DNA from: Incurvaria masculella
Lineage: Eukaryota; Arthropoda; Insecta; Lepidoptera; Incurvariidae
Length of the DNA: 64,000 nucleotides
Assembly (NCBI GenBank): GCA_946894095.1
Contig: OX335654.1
Location: forward strand, 18,671,687 to 18,735,686
Direction: 5' to 3'
Numbering within the stretch: position 1 is the first letter of the stretch; each line of letters starts with the position of its first letter. This document shows positions 43,172 through 53,403 of this stretch, piece by piece. Made by a program: the position numbers and the translations under genes. The notes under the pieces were generated by a model. It saw only the letters and a list, made by a program, of their open reading frames with translations. It searched no databases and was not told the origin of the DNA.

Positions 43172-45625
43172 TCCTCCGTTGCAAAACATGGTTACCTATA
43201 AAAGGAAAATCAATGCATGCACAGTAATACAGTTCAAACATAATTTAAAAAATAAAAATTGGGATAATTTATTAAAACTAGATGAAGTTGAACCTATATC
43301 TGATTATCTGTACCGCTGCCTGGAATATAATGTAAATTTGTGTTTTCCAGAAACAAAACAAAAATGCAAGCCAAATAAATTTAAATCCACCTGGATTACT
43401 AAAGGAATTCTTATATCCGCCGAAACAGTAAGGTTTCTTCATAATCAGAAGCCAAAAAGCTTGGAACAAAAGCAGTTTTTTATAAAATACAAAAGAATCT
43501 ACAAAAATGTGCTCAAAGCAGCTAAATTATTACACAATTCTAATAGGATACATACATCAGACAGTAAAATTAGGACAATGTGGGATATTATTAAAACTGA
43601 AACTAATAAGTCAAGAAATGTCTCGCCTGGAATTGAATTTTTGACCGTGAATGATAAGAAGATAACAGACAAGAAAGAAATCGCAAATCTTTTTAACGAA
43701 TACTTTTTACAGATTCCACATAAAACTGCTTCAACATTAAAAATCGATGTGTTTTCTGCCATTGATTCTGTTCGTAATTTTATTAAATTGGACTGTGAGC
43801 TCAGCAATGTTGAACCAGTGAGTGAAAAAGAATATTTCCACATAATGGACAAAATTAAATCCAAACCATCTTTAGATTGCTTTCATATGTCATCTCGCCT
43901 GCTTAAACAATGTTCACAGGAACTAAAGCTCCCTCTCTTACATTTGACAAACTGTTGCCTTACATTAGGTAAATTTCCAAGCCAACTTAAGAGAGGTAAA
44001 ATAATACCCTTGCACAAAAAAGGCATAAAAGACCACATGGATAATTATAGGCCTATTTGTATCCTCCCAGTGATATCAAAAGTAATCGAAATGGCAATTT
44101 TCGAAAGACTAATGTTTTATTTTGAAAACAATAAACTTCTATCACAATCACAGTTTGGGTTTAGAGCAGGTAAGTCAACGTCCATGGCTATATATAAATT
44201 CGTCAGTGATATGTGGAAAACTCTGGATAAACGTCACAAAGGCGCTGGTATTTTCTGTGACTTGTCGAAGGCATTCGACTGCGTTCGACATGATGTTTTG
44301 CTCGGTAAACTTAAATGCTATGGGGTTACAAACGCACCATTAGAAATAATAAAATCATATTTAAGCGAGAGATCTCAGTTTGTGCAAACAAATGGGAGTA
44401 ATTCTACGACCAGCGAACAAAATATTGGAGTACCGCAAGGATCTATTCTTGGACCACTATTGTTTCTAATATATATAAATGATTTCACCTTTAACTTAAT
44501 GGACACATGCACACCAACACTGTACGCTGATGATTCTAATCTCGCAATCACGGCTCCTACAAATGAAATTCTTAGTCACAAACTTAAGGTTACCTTGGAC
44601 AAAGCGAAATCATGGTTCGAAATTAATGGTATAAGCTTGAATAACAATAAGACGGTAATAATGCAATTCCATTCCTCTAACAGACAAAATATTGGTATTA
44701 CAGAAATCTCTGACCTATGCAGTGACACAAATACAAAATTCCTAGGAGCAGTGATGGACAAACTTTTAACCTGGAACAACCACATCGAGATTCTCTGCAA
44801 AAAACTATCATCAGCAATATTTGCTCTAAAAATATTACGGGATGTCACTGATTACGCCGCACAAAGAGTCGCATACTTCTCATATTTTCATGCGGTAATG
44901 AGCTATGCCTTACTTGTTTGGGGAAATAGCACCAAAGCAAATAAAGTATTTATTTTACAAAAACGAGCTATTCGTACAATGTTTCGTCTTCAATTCAGAA
45001 CCTCCTGTCGTGCTTACTTCAGACAGGCAAAAATTTTGACGCTGCCTGCACAATATATATTAGAATGTCTCTTATATGTCCACAAAAATCGTGAAAGCTT
45101 TTCTACACATGAAATGGTTCACAAATATCCAACTCGGTTAAGACATAATCTCATCTTGCCGCATACACATCTGTCCCGAGTTAAGAAACAGGCTGACCAT
45201 TTAAAAATAAAATTATACAATCACTTACCTGGCTATTTAACTGTTCTACCAGTGTGTCAATTTAAAAACAGCGTGAAGACTATCCTAATTGAAAATGTAT
45301 TTTATTCTATTGATGACTTTCTAACTTATGAATTTAAATAACTTACTAATGATGAATTTACTGTAATTATCTCACTGCCTATTATTTTACATTTTGTTTT
45401 TATTATTATTTATTTTTTCATGTATGGACTACTGCAGTTAATTTTAAATTTTGACAACTGTAAAGGCTTCTGTGACTGTATCTAATTTACTGTGTACTTA
45501 TTTATTGGAAATTGTGAAATTTACATGTTTGGACATATTCTATAGCATTAAGTGTATACAATTATGTATTGTACACTTGTAAAATGCTCAATTGAATAAA
45601 GAATTTGAAATATGAAATATGAAAA
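43172..45625 (+). mobile_element. 5'-truncated CR1/Jockey-group LINE
   Basis: Begins abruptly inside coding sequence, carries the C-terminal two thirds of ORF2, a 280-bp 3' UTR and an oligonucleotide tail (GAATTTGAAATATGAAATAT). Only TATA (43168-43171 and 45626-45629) is shared by the two flanks, so the insertion had a 4-bp or no real target duplication, as is common for CR1-type elements. The truncated 5' end and intact frame point to a fairly recent insertion. Confidence 0.85.
43188..45341 (+). CDS. Reverse transcriptase (LINE ORF2, N-terminally truncated)
   Basis: Copies element RNA into DNA at a nicked target. First ATG at 43188; the frame is open from 43179 to 45341, about 720 codons without a stop. 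The N-terminal apurinic endonuclease is gone. The first 280 or so residues are the basic linker seen between endonuclease and reverse transcriptase (WITKGI, MWDIIKTE). Reverse transcriptase motifs follow: NYRPICILPVISKVIE (about 289), QFGFRAGKST (about 325), FCDLSKAFDCVRHD (about 358, catalytic D), GVPQGSILGPLLFLIYINDF (about 413), YADDSNLAI (about 448, catalytic DD), NNNKTVIMQF and KFLGAVMDKLLTWNNHI (thumb side). The C-terminus ends in a short non-catalytic tail. Wording of the motifs fits the CR1/Jockey assemblage; the exact clade needs a tree. Without its own start and endonuclease it is almost certainly dead. Confidence 0.9.
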   Translation: MVTYKRKINACTVIQFKHNLKNKNWDNLLKLDEVEPISDYLYRCLEYNVNLCFPETKQKCKPNKFKSTWITKGILISAETVRFLHNQKPKSLEQKQFFIKYKRIYKNVLKAAKLLHNSNRIHTSDSKIRTMWDIIKTETNKSRNVSPGIEFLTVNDKKITDKKEIANLFNEYFLQIPHKTASTLKIDVFSAIDSVRNFIKLDCELSNVEPVSEKEYFHIMDKIKSKPSLDCFHMSSRLLKQCSQELKLPLLHLTNCCLTLGKFPSQLKRGKIIPLHKKGIKDHMDNYRPICILPVISKVIEMAIFERLMFYFENNKLLSQSQFGFRAGKSTSMAIYKFVSDMWKTLDKRHKGAGIFCDLSKAFDCVRHDVLLGKLKCYGVTNAPLEIIKSYLSERSQFVQTNGSNSTTSEQNIGVPQGSILGPLLFLIYINDFTFNLMDTCTPTLYADDSNLAITAPTNEILSHKLKVTLDKAKSWFEINGISLNNNKTVIMQFHSSNRQNIGITEISDLCSDTNTKFLGAVMDKLLTWNNHIEILCKKLSSAIFALKILRDVTDYAAQRVAYFSYFHAVMSYALLVWGNSTKANKVFILQKRAIRTMFRLQFRTSCRAYFRQAKILTLPAQYILECLLYVHKNRESFSTHEMVHKYPTRLRHNLILPHTHLSRVKKQADHLKIKLYNHLPGYLTVLPVCQFKNSVKTILIENVFYSIDDFLTYEFK

Positions 45626-46003
45626 TATAATCTATTTGGTTTTTGTTCTAATTGGTATTTTGATTTTTTACTACAGCGGTCGTGGTTTACTTTTAGCTAT
45701 AAGTCGTTTTGAAATTAAAATTTTCGTAAATCTTACCAAATAATACACTATGCACATTGCCTTTTTTGTGGACATGTTGCATCTTCCTCATCACGGAGCC
45801 TGTCTTATTTTTTGAAACAGTGAAGGTCCCAGAGCGCAACAGCACGGTTTTGTACCGTGCCCGCGAATGAGTTAGGGCCGCCGGGTTGGGCCACCTTAAA
45901 CGATCTTGATTAAATTTGGTAGATGGCTGCATTGTCCTGGACCAGTTTGACCCTATTTTAGACCAGTCATGTGGGCTACTTTTTATCCATGAAATAATTT
46001 AGC

Positions 46004-46045
46004 CGACACTAACCCGAGCGGAGCCGGGTACCGCAGCTAATAATG
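46004..46045 (-). repeat. Repeat end P, inverted copy
   Basis: ACTAACCCGAGCGGAGCCGG and GTACCGCAGCTAATAATG are the reverse of the motif at 2957. The rest of the element is not recognised. Confidence 0.45.
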
Positions 46046-46679
46046 TTAAAAATTAGATTCGATTTTTTTATTTTGATTAAATTTAAGTAATAGGTTTGAT
46101 TTGAAGTTTATTTTCTTTTTTTTAGAGCTAAATGCTCTATAAAAGTAGTTTAATATTTTTGTTAGTTTCACAAGTAAATATCTAAAAATGTTTCTAAGTA
46201 ATATTGCATTGTCACGAGAAGCAAACGTGTGTACCGAATTTCAGTGTCCAATTTACCTTTTCCAGGAAATACAACTGAAGATAAAAATTGTGTATAAAAA
46301 TAGTATTGATTTAAAATGTATTTAAATCAATATCAGTTACTGTCAATATCAGCAGCAAACTTGAAAAATAATACGTTTGAGACCCGATTTCAGCGTTTTT
46401 TTTCCATGATAAAATATGATATTCTAAAATGTGTTTTAACTATACTGGTAGAACGTTAGCTGAAATTATAGATGTTTTTTTCATGTTCTCATTCCATAAG
46501 GTTCAGGAACTTCAATCAAACCAACACATTGGAGAAGACACTATGGGGTTGACATAACTGCATAGCGGTTAAAGTTCCAACCTACTAATAGATTTAAAAA
46601 AAATCTTACACATTTATAACATAACCAAATTCGAGCTTTGGTAGTTCAGCAAGATGAAGTGGTTTGAAGATTCGAGCCA

Positions 46680-46910
46680 AGGTCACCGCGTTCGGGGCGC
46701 GGCGCGGTGCGGGGCGCGGCGCGGGGCGCGGCGTAGGGCCGCCAAACTACGTGCGAAGGTCACCGCGGAGACGCGGCATATTGATATAATGACCCCGTTC
46801 CCACTAGCCGCCCGCCGTCACCGCGCCCCTCGCCTGCTGTTGTACGGGCAAGGCAGCGAGAAAGGAAGGACGGGAGAAGCGATCGAAAGCGATGTTAGTG
46901 AAATCATAGA
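46680..46910. other. CpG-rich stretch with short GC tandem repeats
   Basis: GGGGCGCGGCGCGGTGCGGG-type units at 46692-46740 followed by mixed CpG-rich sequence. The overlapping frame of about 88 codons lacks a domain. It could be a promoter or exon edge. Confidence 0.3.
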
Positions 46911-47046
46911 CAAAGGATAGTAGGGATTGACTGTACAACGAACCAAATTCGCTAAATACTTCTTATTTTCCCTGTCACTATGACATTTATATTCAGCGCC
47001 ATCTCCCGTTACTGCCAGAACTAGTTACACCGTTATTAAACTAAGC

Positions 47047-47414
47047 TTAAGGCTGTTCCGACCTATACAAAGTTGTTTGTACACATATCGCAAAAAGTAT
47101 TACACTTTAAGCCACGAATTCATTATAAATGCAAAATAAAGCTGTAGTAGCTGCGGCGAAAACATTTTCAAAATTGCAGTTTTATTGGATTTGTAAAATT
47201 TTTTAAAATAATATTATTATTAAACAGCGCCATCTAACGGTGTAAAATTTCTAATCGCTAATTACAACAAAACCTTTCAACCTGAAATTGTGAAAATGTT
47301 TTCGCCGTTACTTCTATGGTTACATTTAACATATATAATTAATTCGTGGCTTACAGTGCAATACTTTTTGCATTCTGTCTACAAACAATTTTGTATGGTT
47401 CGGAACACCCTTAA
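47047..47414 (+). mobile_element. TTAA MITE family H, copy 1 (368 bp)
   Basis: Left TTAAGGCTGTTCCGACCTAT, right CATACAAAATTGTTTG inverted side: GGTTCGGAACACCCTTAA. Inner landmarks CAGCGCCATCTAACGGTGTA, AAAGTATTACACTTTAAGCC and CAATACTTTTTGC show that the two halves are partly inverted. It has no protein. Confidence 0.85.
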
Positions 47415-47814
47415 TTTCAAATTTTGCCTGGGCAGGCATGATGAAAACGTTACATTTTAACTACAAATTAAGTAATATAACTGATTTGAGTGTTCTGTGG
47501 GTGTTTAAACTATTGTCTAAGAGACCGAGGAAAATAACTGTGGTAAGCCAATCTTAGACAATAAATTAAGTAATGTCATTGTAAATAAAAAGTTGCATTG
47601 ATATTCATTGGTTTGTATTCAATGTATTCATCAAGTCAAGATCGAATCAATTGTATCCTGACTAATTTGATCACTTATTGACCAACATGATAATGATCAA
47701 ATCAACGCTCCATCGATCCGTGGGCATTCGGATCAAATCTTGTCATTTCCCATCAGCGTGGGTCGAACGCGCAAGGACAAACACATCCGATACATCGTTG
47801 TCTAGCCATCTATA

Positions 47815-48076
47815 GAATTTGCGCTACGCACATCGGTTCCTCCGCACGGTCGAGATGTCGTCAATACGCAAATAGACGAAGGCTTTCCGTGCGTCGTCGT
47901 TGGTGTCGTCTGTCAATCGCGTAACCGCCGTCCGAAGGCCGCCGGGTCTGTGGCCCGAGCCAGCGTCTTCTCCGGGTGACGCAAACGCTTGCGGAGTCTG
48001 ACGGGGGGACGAATTGGGATCCTTGTCGGAGGCGCCCGAGCGAGCGGGAGTTCGAAGCTGACTCCTTCACCACCTT
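47815..48076. other. GC-rich, exon-like stretch
   Basis: The minus strand is open for about 70 codons (arginine- and serine-rich) up to the SINE at 48077, and the composition differs from both sides. No splice pair or domain could be defended. Confidence 0.25.
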
Positions 48077-48238
48077 GAGCGGCTCGTAGCCTAGTGGCGC
48101 GGGGACTGGCCTAGCGTGCCAGAGGTCTGGGTTCAATTCCTCGCCCCGCTCCCTCTCAACTCCGAAAGAGAAAGAAAGTGGTGCATGTTTCTTTCTCTTT
48201 CTGAGTTCGATAAGTGCAGTTGGTCACGAATGTGTTTG
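48077..48238 (+). mobile_element. SINE D tRNA-like head, truncated
   Basis: GAGCGGCTCGTAGCCTAGTG, CCAGAGGTCTGGGTTCAATTCC-type B-box, then TTTCTGAGTTCGATAAGTGC and CACGAATG. The body is missing: an oppositely oriented D copy follows directly. Confidence 0.75.
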
Positions 48239-48240
48239 TT

Positions 48241-48608
48241 TTTTTTTTATGTGACTGGACATGGATGGCTAATACCACACCTTCTGTCATGGTATTAGCC
48301 TAACACACCACATGGGAACTAGGTGCCATGCTAGGATCTTCCTTATATTGCACGGCTACATTGAACTGGATGGAAAACATGGACAATTTTCATTGCCGCT
48401 TCGAACATCGTTCATTCAATGCGATGGTACCAACCCGGGCGGGATTAACCCTACCACCTAGTAAGTAAGGAAGGGGACCTACAGTTTAACGTGGAATCCG
48501 AACCACGGCCAGCCCCTCTCAACGGTCGAATGGTCACCCATCCAAGACCAGACCGGACCCAGCGTTGCTTAACTTCGGAGAGCGATCGCCGAAGTGTTGA
48601 GGCTGACT
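48241..48608 (-). mobile_element. SINE D with a well-preserved 5S rRNA-like head
   Basis: Minus strand from about 48608: TCAGCCTCAACACTTCGGCG, ATCGCTCTCCGAAGTTAAGC, AACGCTGGGTCCGG, CTTGGATGGGTGACC, then the D body and T-run (its A tail) at 48241. CCGAAGTTAAGCAACG and GGATGGGTGACC are the box A and box C internal promoter regions of 5S rRNA genes. This is the clearest evidence that the head derives from 5S rRNA. Confidence 0.85.
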
Positions 48609-48611
48609 ATG

Positions 48612-48865
48612 GGCTATTGTAGGAGGCATTCATTACGGGAAGAGGGACTGTAGGAGAATTTCAAATTATGGGTATACATGCAGCCGGTGGCGAAATTGGT
48701 AGACGCAATACCCGCGAATGGTATGTTTTGCTGGTTCGGGTTCAGCCTTGCAGTATATTCGTAAAGTAGTTCTTTTTACTGGGCTCTTTCTTTAATTAAT
48801 GTGTCCTTGCTTTACGATCGATTATACACACATACATGTCGCATTCCTTAATTTGTACTACTACG
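48612..48865 (+). mobile_element. Repeat L, best tRNA-like copy
   Basis: 48683-48750 folds as a cloverleaf-like unit: D-arm GCG/CGC around AAATTGGTAGA, anticodon arm ATACC/GGTAT around CGCGAAT, and a T-arm CTGGTTCGGGTTCAG with one mispair. The A-box region GGCGAAATTGGTAGACGC resembles bacterial-type tRNA-Leu. Sequences before (GGGACTGTAGGAGAATTTCA) and after (TCTTTTTACTGGGCTCTTTC) are also shared by other L copies. Confidence 0.7.
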
Positions 48866-49144
48866 CACGTAGTACATATTAACTCAATGCTTCAACCTCC
48901 GGTTCAATCACTAACCTGCCCTGTAGCTGACGGAAAGATAGTGAAATGGAAATATGCGGAGTAACCGATGGTTAACTTTCGGATGAATACAAAATGTAGC
49001 CGTACAAAATGGAACGGGCGAAAGTGATATTTTATAATAGCTGTTATTGTAGAGGGAAGTAACGGCTGTCGCCTAATGGTGTCGTGTGTTTAAGACCTCT
49101 GTTCTATAAAGCTTGCCTAACTATTTCTTTTCTATCCAAACAGC

Positions 49145-49667
49145 TTAAGGTGGCCCATCCCGCTCAACTGCCCATACAAACGGGGAAGAAGATCACGCCC
49201 ATATTTCTTGTCGGAGATCCCAAATTTTGCTCAAAATAGTTTCATTTGATCGAACTAGATGTCTGATGACCGTTGGCATTGGAAAATTGTGTTTGGTTTC
49301 TAAGTTATAAGGTCCGAAAGATCGAATTTTTTGCGCGTTTTATACAATAACTTTGGAGGTGGATTACGCAATGATAACATCAGACATAGCTTATTTAATC
49401 AAGATTTATAATCTATTTGCTTTTTGTTAGATTTTTGACTGCAGCGGTCGTGGTTTACTTTTAGCTATAAGACGTTTGGTAATTAAATTTTTTGTAAATC
49501 TTACCAAATCATACACTATGCACATTGCCTTTTTTGTGGACATGTTGCATCTTCCTCATCACGGAGCCTGTCTTTGTCTTAGAAACAGAGAAGGTCCCAG
49601 AGCGCAACAGAACGGTTTTGTACCGTGCCCGCGATTGAGTTAGTCCCGCCGGGTTGGGCCACCTTAA
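49145..49667 (-). mobile_element. TTAA MITE A, copy 3 (523 bp)
   Basis: TTAAGGTGGCCCATCCCGCT to GGGTTGGGCCACCTTAA. It has the same orientation as copy 2 and no interruption, so it serves as the empty-site reference for the LINE insertion. Confidence 0.9.
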
Positions 49668-49887
49668 GTCGATACCCTCGTTAAAGTCCAAACAAATCGC
49701 AATGTTTTCAAGACTTCTCTCATATTTAACCCCATGTTGACCACTCTGGAGCCTAAGGGTGATTGTAAAATAACCTATAAAATGAGAGAGAACAATCGAG
49801 CTCTACATATATCTCAAGGTATAAGCGGCCGCACAGAACGACAGACACAGACGTCAGACGTTGGATATTATAAGTGAATAGCTATTT

Positions 49888-50009
49888 CTTTTTAGGGTTC
49901 CGTACCCAAAGAGTAAAAACCGAACCCTACTACTAAGCCTCCGCTGTCCGCCCGTCCGTCCGTCTGTCACAGGGCTGTATCTCATGAACCGTAATAGGTA
50001 GGCAGATGA
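49888..50009 (+). mobile_element. Element E, 5' part only
   Basis: AGGGTTCCGTACCCAAAGAG to CTCATGAACCGTAATAGGTA. The right half is missing. Confidence 0.7.
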
Positions 50010-50548
50010 AGCGTATGAAAGCGTCGAGCTAAGTGCAAGCTATATATGAATATTTTCCCAGAGATAATTATGTAACTAGGCAATTCAGCCGAAGGTGTGT
50101 TCAATGTTAGGTAAGATAAAAAAAGAAGAAATGAAGTTATTCGGTTGACTGCCAATTTATCTGTACCGGTTATAATGACGTCGGACAACCTTCCAACTTT
50201 ACATAAATGGTCATACGAATGGTCAATTAACCGATCGTTATATCACTTTAGAGGCATATGGCTTGGCCTCGTAACAAAATTAACATGTGCCTTAAATATT
50301 ATAGGACTTGAGTCATCAGGGCAGTAGTTTGCGTTCGCACATGTTGAGTTTGCAGGAGCGACCGCTCTCGGGATTTTGAGACGTTTCCGCGTATGGCTCA
50401 GTTAGTCACCGGAACTTAGGATATTACTAATCTTAAAGTCCTGAATTCGTTTATTCGTCATTTTCGGAATTCGAAAAATAGCTGACGATTGAGACTGCAT
50501 GTTTGAACACATGTCTGACGAGCTTGACGCATAAATTTTAACATTTTA

Positions 50549-51100
50549 TAGACTAGGAGGTCGCGACAAAAATGGTAACGATAATGTAAATGGCTGAAAC
50601 TGGGTTCACAGGATGAAGACCAACCCTCTGAAGCTAAATGTGTCCGTCTGTCTGCGCCAAGTGGTTGCGTTACGCAGATAATTCGCCTGAAAAAGTAGTT
50701 ATGGTGAGTGAAATATATTTTATTAGGTAAATGGCTGCAAATAACGAGGCATGAAAGTATCAGTACAAACTTGCTCAGCAATATCAAAACTGCACAAATA
50801 TTTGGTTGCATTTGTAGTTATAGGCGCTTTAATTTACAGACATAACTTTAGGTATATTTAAGTATTTATTTAAAAAACCGACTGGTTATTGTTGTATAAT
50901 TAAAATAGGTATCAATGTTTCTAGACAGTCAGTATATTCATTAGCAGGTACACACCAACATCTATTTAATATAGCCAATCTAGCTAACGCAACCACTTGG
51001 CGCAGGCAGACCAGTATCAGAGGGTTGGTCCTTAACATGTGAACCCAGATTCAGCCATTTACCTTACCATGACCAAACATTTCGTGACCTCCCGGAATAT
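50549..51100 (-). mobile_element. MITE F, full copy (about 552 bp)
   Basis: Left end ATAGACTAGGAGGTCGCGAC, right end CGTGACCTCCCGGAATAT; next to the ends lie inverted AAATGGCTGAAACTGGGTTC and GAACCCAGATTCAGCCATTT. The centre is AT-rich. It encodes no protein. The orientation is opposite to the copies at 59947 and 62710. Confidence 0.8.
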
Positions 51101-51115
51101 TAGTTCATATTTCCG

Positions 51116-51406
51116 TTATCCTACCATTGCCTCTCTGAGCTGTAGACCTCGCGAGTCTTGAACGTTTGACATTTTTAGAGCAGGGCGTAGGGCCTTCTTC
51201 ATAGAGGTTTCTTCTAGCGGCGGGAACGTGGGCGCGTTGAACTCGGTCGGTAGGTGCAAGCAGTGCAAGTAGAGTGCAGCGACCGGCGCCTGCGCAGCCT
51301 TGTCGCGCCGCTGTCCTGCTAGCGGCCATCTACGCTGCTGGACGCTGTATCTAGGGCAGTGGGCAATGTGGCGCGTGGCGGGGAATCTAGGGCTTCGGAG
51401 GAGCAT
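51116..51406 (-). other. Candidate GC-rich coding exon
   Basis: The minus strand has an ATG in good context (GCCGCAATG) and 96 open codons starting MLLRSPRFPATRHIAHCPRY, arginine-rich and without acids for the first 30 residues, as in mitochondrial presequences, then EFNAPTFPPLEETSMKKALR. A GTAGGA donor-like site follows the AATG near 51122. A second frame is also open, which weakens the case. It sits directly beside MITE F. I do not recognise the protein. Confidence 0.3.
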
Positions 51407-51509
51407 TGCGGCAATAAATTTAATATAATAAAATATATTATTAATAATAAAATATCGTCATATTACAATTCACTGTGTCTGTGTTATTAACAGTACTATC
51501 AACAAGTTA

Positions 51510-51680
51510 TTTATTTATTTGGAGAAATCACAGAGACATGTCCATATAACAATTGCAAAAAATAAACACAACCCTTGCCTCCACTACGAGCTGTCACTGA
51601 AAGTATTCCAATAATACTAACAAAATATAGGCGTTGAACACAAAACATAAATAATAAGCAATAGTATTTGAGAAATAAAA
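51510..51680 (-). mobile_element. LINE 3' end S, copy 2
   Basis: TTATTTATTTATTTGGAGAA, CAATTGCAAAAAATAAACAC and CCCTTGCCTCCACTACGAGC correspond to 63250-63345. It is diverged. Confidence 0.45.
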
Positions 51681-52379
51681 TGTGAGGTTACAAAAACAAA
51701 TTAAATGACACAGAAAACAAACTAGCATTTTTAATACAACTTATGCTACTTACAATATTTGCATAATAACGCTCAACACCGATGTCATGTCGTTATTTTT
51801 TTTTTATGTAATTTTTTTATTTTAATTTAAAGCATACTGTTTCATATTGAGTAAGTAAATACGTCGATGTTTTCAAAGATAATGATGTGTAAGTAGAATC
51901 CGCCGTGGAGCAAGGACCACATTATTTAAATAGATAAAGCTGTAAAAACCCAGCCTTTCGGCTGCTGCCACGAATATGAGTGCAAGGTTGATCTCGAATC
52001 GGCAAGTAAACTTTTCACTGGTCAAGTGAATTCGGGCGGACGGAAAAGTATGTCTTAATGCATCATTTGGCTCAGCCAAGCCCTAACATTATGCCCATAA
52101 TAGAGCTACATGAATTCTATCAGTACGCCTCCACACGTCGCCACGGTATAATTTAAAATCCGTAATATGAAAAAAAAAAACAGCTCGTGACACAGACAAA
52201 ACAGACTGCGATGTCGTAAATTACGCACGCAGGTTACACGAGACCCTAATGCCACATAATGAATAGTGATTCATGTAATAATAGTGATTGTCGGCGAACG
52301 ATCCGCACGACAGGGCTAGCCTCGGCGCTCGCGTACCATGTCCGCCGTTCCTCGACGTGGCATATGCCATGGGAACCTT

Positions 52380-52562
52380 CATCATGGGAAAATTTTCACC
52401 AGACAGTATTATGATAGAACTCACAAGACACAGGTTCAACGCTCACATTGCACTAGATTGATGCAGGAGGAACAATATGTAATCCCCAAAACAACAAATT
52501 ACTATGGAAGAAGAACGCTTGAATATACTGGACCTAAATTATTTAACTCAATTCCAGTGTAA
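52380..52562 (+). pseudogene. C-terminal fragment of a LINE reverse transcriptase protein
   Basis: The frame ends CTRLMQEEQYVIPKTTNYYG then RRTLEYTGPKLFNSIPV and stop. The sequence (T/N)xYGxRxLxYxGPKLxNxIP is the hallmark of the extreme C-terminus of CR1/Jockey-group ORF2 proteins. The upstream reverse transcriptase is absent; GC-rich unrelated sequence precedes it. It belongs to a different element from the one at 43172, whose C-terminus lacks this motif. Confidence 0.6.
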
Positions 52563-52925
52563 AAAAATGTATTATAAATTTTTTATCGATCGTTTTCGGT
52601 GATTTTGCATATTGGGTTTAATTGATTGATAATGTTTTCATTTTATTTTCCACACTATTTTCATATGTATGTAATATAAAAACAAATATGTAAATTCAAT
52701 GAGTGATTGGGATTGTCATGACATCTTCTGACAGTTTATTCCAATTGCGGAGACGCGATATCGACCGCATGCCACTTCGCCTTCCTTTGTATTCAGTGGT
52801 TCCGTGGTGCAGACAGACAGCTTAATCTTGATGCACACATAAGGGTCAGTGCCTGGCGGCGTCGGTGTCTGCTCTTAATGAATTCATTTAACGAATTAAC
52901 GACCGTCAAAGAGTGTTGGTTCCGT

Positions 52926-53403
52926 TTAAGGTGGCCCTTCCCGATTAACTCATTCGCGGGTACCGTACAAAATCGTGCTATCGCGCTCTGGAACCTTCTG
53001 TTTCAAAGATAAAGACAGGCTCCGTGATGAGGAGTATGCAACGCGTCCACAAATCAGGAAAGTTTTTGATTTTTTAAGATTTACGAAATTTTTTATTACA
53101 AAACGACTTATAGCTAAAAGTAAATCATGACCGCTGTAGTCAAAATCAAACAAAAACCAAATTTACTATACATCTTCGTGAACCAAGCCAGGTTTAATGT
53201 TTAATGATGTTAAGATGTTTTTGTTTTGCGCGGATTTTTTGTATACCTTAAAAACCAAAAAATATTTTACAATGCCAATGGTCATCAGACATCGAGATCA
53301 AATGAAGATGTTTTGAATACAATTTTAGATCTCTGACAAGATATATGCGCATGATCTTCTTTCCGCATTTTTATGGGGAGTTGAGCGGGAAGGCCCACCT
53401 TAA
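52926..53403 (+). mobile_element. TTAA MITE A, copy 4 (first of a tandem pair)
   Basis: TTAAGGTGGCCCTTCCCGAT to GGGAAGGCCCACCTTAA. It is shorter and more mutated than the next copy. Its right TTAA (53400-53403) is also the left TTAA of copy 5. Confidence 0.85.

Larger units (their letters stand above)
42879..45899 (-). mobile_element. TTAA MITE A, copy 2, split by a LINE
   Basis: 42879-43171 and 45626-45899 together make one A element (TTAAGGTGGCCCATCCCGCT to GGTTGGGCCACCTTAA). The 2.45-kb interruption is the LINE listed next. Joining the flanks restores the A sequence GATTTATAATCTATTTG, seen uninterrupted at 49409-49425. Confidence 0.9.
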
